Positions 12,602 through 13,274 of a stretch of 13,274 nucleotides of DNA are shown here, piece after piece. The position numbers and the translations under genes are program-made. The number at the start of each line of letters is the position of its first letter. Position 1 is the first letter of the stretch. Location of the stretch: NCBI GenBank assembly GCA_903882825.1, contig CAIRYL010000087.1, positions 1 through 13,274 of the forward strand. The letters are read 5' to 3'. The stretch comes from an uncultured Candidatus Peregrinibacteria bacterium (lineage in GTDB: Bacteria > Patescibacteriota > Gracilibacteria > CAIRYL01). The notes below the pieces were generated by a model. That model made no database searches. It was not told the DNA's origin and was given only the letters and a program-made list of their open reading frames with translations.

Positions 12602-13274
12602 GTGACTGATAATTCTCAAAAACCAAAGAGCCTTGATGATCTTTTAGGGGGTGACAGTGGACCATCCCTTTCTTCGGATTCTCAGGTAATGTCAGAAAAT
12701 TTAGGAGAGGTGGGATCAAAATCTTCTGGATTGAAGATGTCACTTGATGACCTTTTGGGCGGAATTGCTCCTAAAGTTCAGAGGGTGACGCTTGGAGAAG
12801 ATCCAAATAACACTGATAACCATTCAAAAAATTCTTTTACACAGGCATTTCAAAGCCAAGGACTCAATCTTCCAAAAGATGAAAAATCAATTTTAGATGG
12901 GTTATTATCACCCAAAAAAGGGAAACCTGAAGGTTTAAAAACCTTTCAAATTAATGAACAAGGAGAAGATGAAGTACAAGAAGATCCTCAAATTGAAGAG
13001 GAAAAAATACGATTACAAGAGAGTGAAATATCGTTTTTGAATATAAAAAAAATACTGCTCTTAACTCAAAGTTTTTTAGTGCTTTTTGTTATGCTTTCTT
13101 TAGGAGCTTTTTTGTTTTTCTCTATTGTTCTGAATACAGAAGGAATATTTGCGGGTTTGTATGATGGGAATTTTGGGGCACGATTAACGGCGCTCCAAGG
13201 AGAAAAAAATATGATAGAACAAGACATTACAGGTGCGAAAAAAAAGATGAAAGAATTTGAAACTCGTATTCATG
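12602..13274 (+). CDS. Membrane protein with repeated SLDDLLGG motifs (3' end missing)
   Basis: A frame without stop runs off the right edge; 224 codons are visible from GTG 12602, giving MTDNSQKPKSLDDLLGG. Residues 1-145 are polar and acidic, probably disordered and cytoplasmic. They carry SLDDLLGG at 10-17 and 47-54 and a looser SILDGLLSP at 96-104. One membrane helix spans about 149-177 (KKILLLTQSFLVLFVMLSLG), then a region ending in a predicted coiled coil (LTALQGEKNMIEQDITGAKK). The frame stays open upstream to 12521. A TTG at 12536 behind AGGTG would add a hydrophobic N-terminus (KIIFFFTIFFIFS), so the start is uncertain. The layout resembles an envelope assembly scaffold, but I do not recognise the family. 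Confidence 0.68.
   Translation, partial: MTDNSQKPKSLDDLLGGDSGPSLSSDSQVMSENLGEVGSKSSGLKMSLDDLLGGIAPKVQRVTLGEDPNNTDNHSKNSFTQAFQSQGLNLPKDEKSILDGLLSPKKGKPEGLKTFQINEQGEDEVQEDPQIEEEKIRLQESEISFLNIKKILLLTQSFLVLFVMLSLGAFLFFSIVLNTEGIFAGLYDGNFGARLTALQGEKNMIEQDITGAKKKMKEFETRIH

Noticed and set aside
1..13274. TGA-to-glycine recoding (code 25)
   Set aside because: Every recognised gene reads through its full family length without an in-frame TGA, and the remnant frames end at TGA. The standard code explains the window.

Overview
The window is AT-rich bacterial DNA with short intergenic gaps. It carries housekeeping genes (DNA polymerase III delta, MutY, a YggS-type PLP protein, two CCA-encoding tRNAs) next to very divergent membrane and surface proteins. 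I see no convincing Shine-Dalgarno sequence before any intact gene, and all eleven intact stops inside the window are TAA. The lineage-style proteins (a reduced GlgA-like C-lobe, an unknown multi-pass membrane protein, a repeat-rich secreted protein) suggest a Patescibacteria/CPR genome, possibly near the Peregrinibacteria or Gracilibacteria. This placement is inference. No gene needs TGA read as glycine.

Layout. 1-1717 (-): 5' part of a large secreted protein with tail-fibre/PilV-tip-like repeats, running off the left edge. 1862-2869 (-): holA. 3027-3695 (+): orphan GT-B C-terminal lobe related to glycogen synthase. 3808-4410 (+): multi-pass membrane protein. 4419-4717 (+): a compact tRNA unit (promoter, tRNA-Lys, tRNA-Glu, terminator), followed by a perfect 16-bp hairpin. 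4848-6175 (-): a thiol-redox operon, made of a thioredoxin-like lipoprotein and a CcdA-type membrane electron carrier. It has a clear promoter and a CRP-type operator. 6206-6859 (-): a Crp-family regulator whose recognition helix matches that operator.

7111 to about 9830 is an accessory island. It holds a collapsed DNA methyltransferase gene (type III Mod N-terminus joined out of frame to a different C-terminal tail), an intact ApeA-like HEPN anti-phage protein, and a REP-associated tyrosine transposase (RAYT). Identical 28-bp REP palindromes lie just upstream of the RAYT and inside its reading frame. Two diverged copies of a minus-strand coding remnant (RHWQKNFLELL) flank the transposase.

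9878-11622 (-): yggS and mutY, an apparent operon. 11793-12446 (+): a membrane-anchored DsbA-like protein, the third envelope thiol-redox protein in the window. 12602 to the right edge (+): a membrane protein with repeated SLDDLLGG motifs in a disordered N-terminal region.

The most testable new points are the regulator/operator/redox-operon circuit, the ApeA-like HEPN protein in a probable CPR genome beside a dead methyltransferase, and the REP palindrome absorbed into the RAYT protein.
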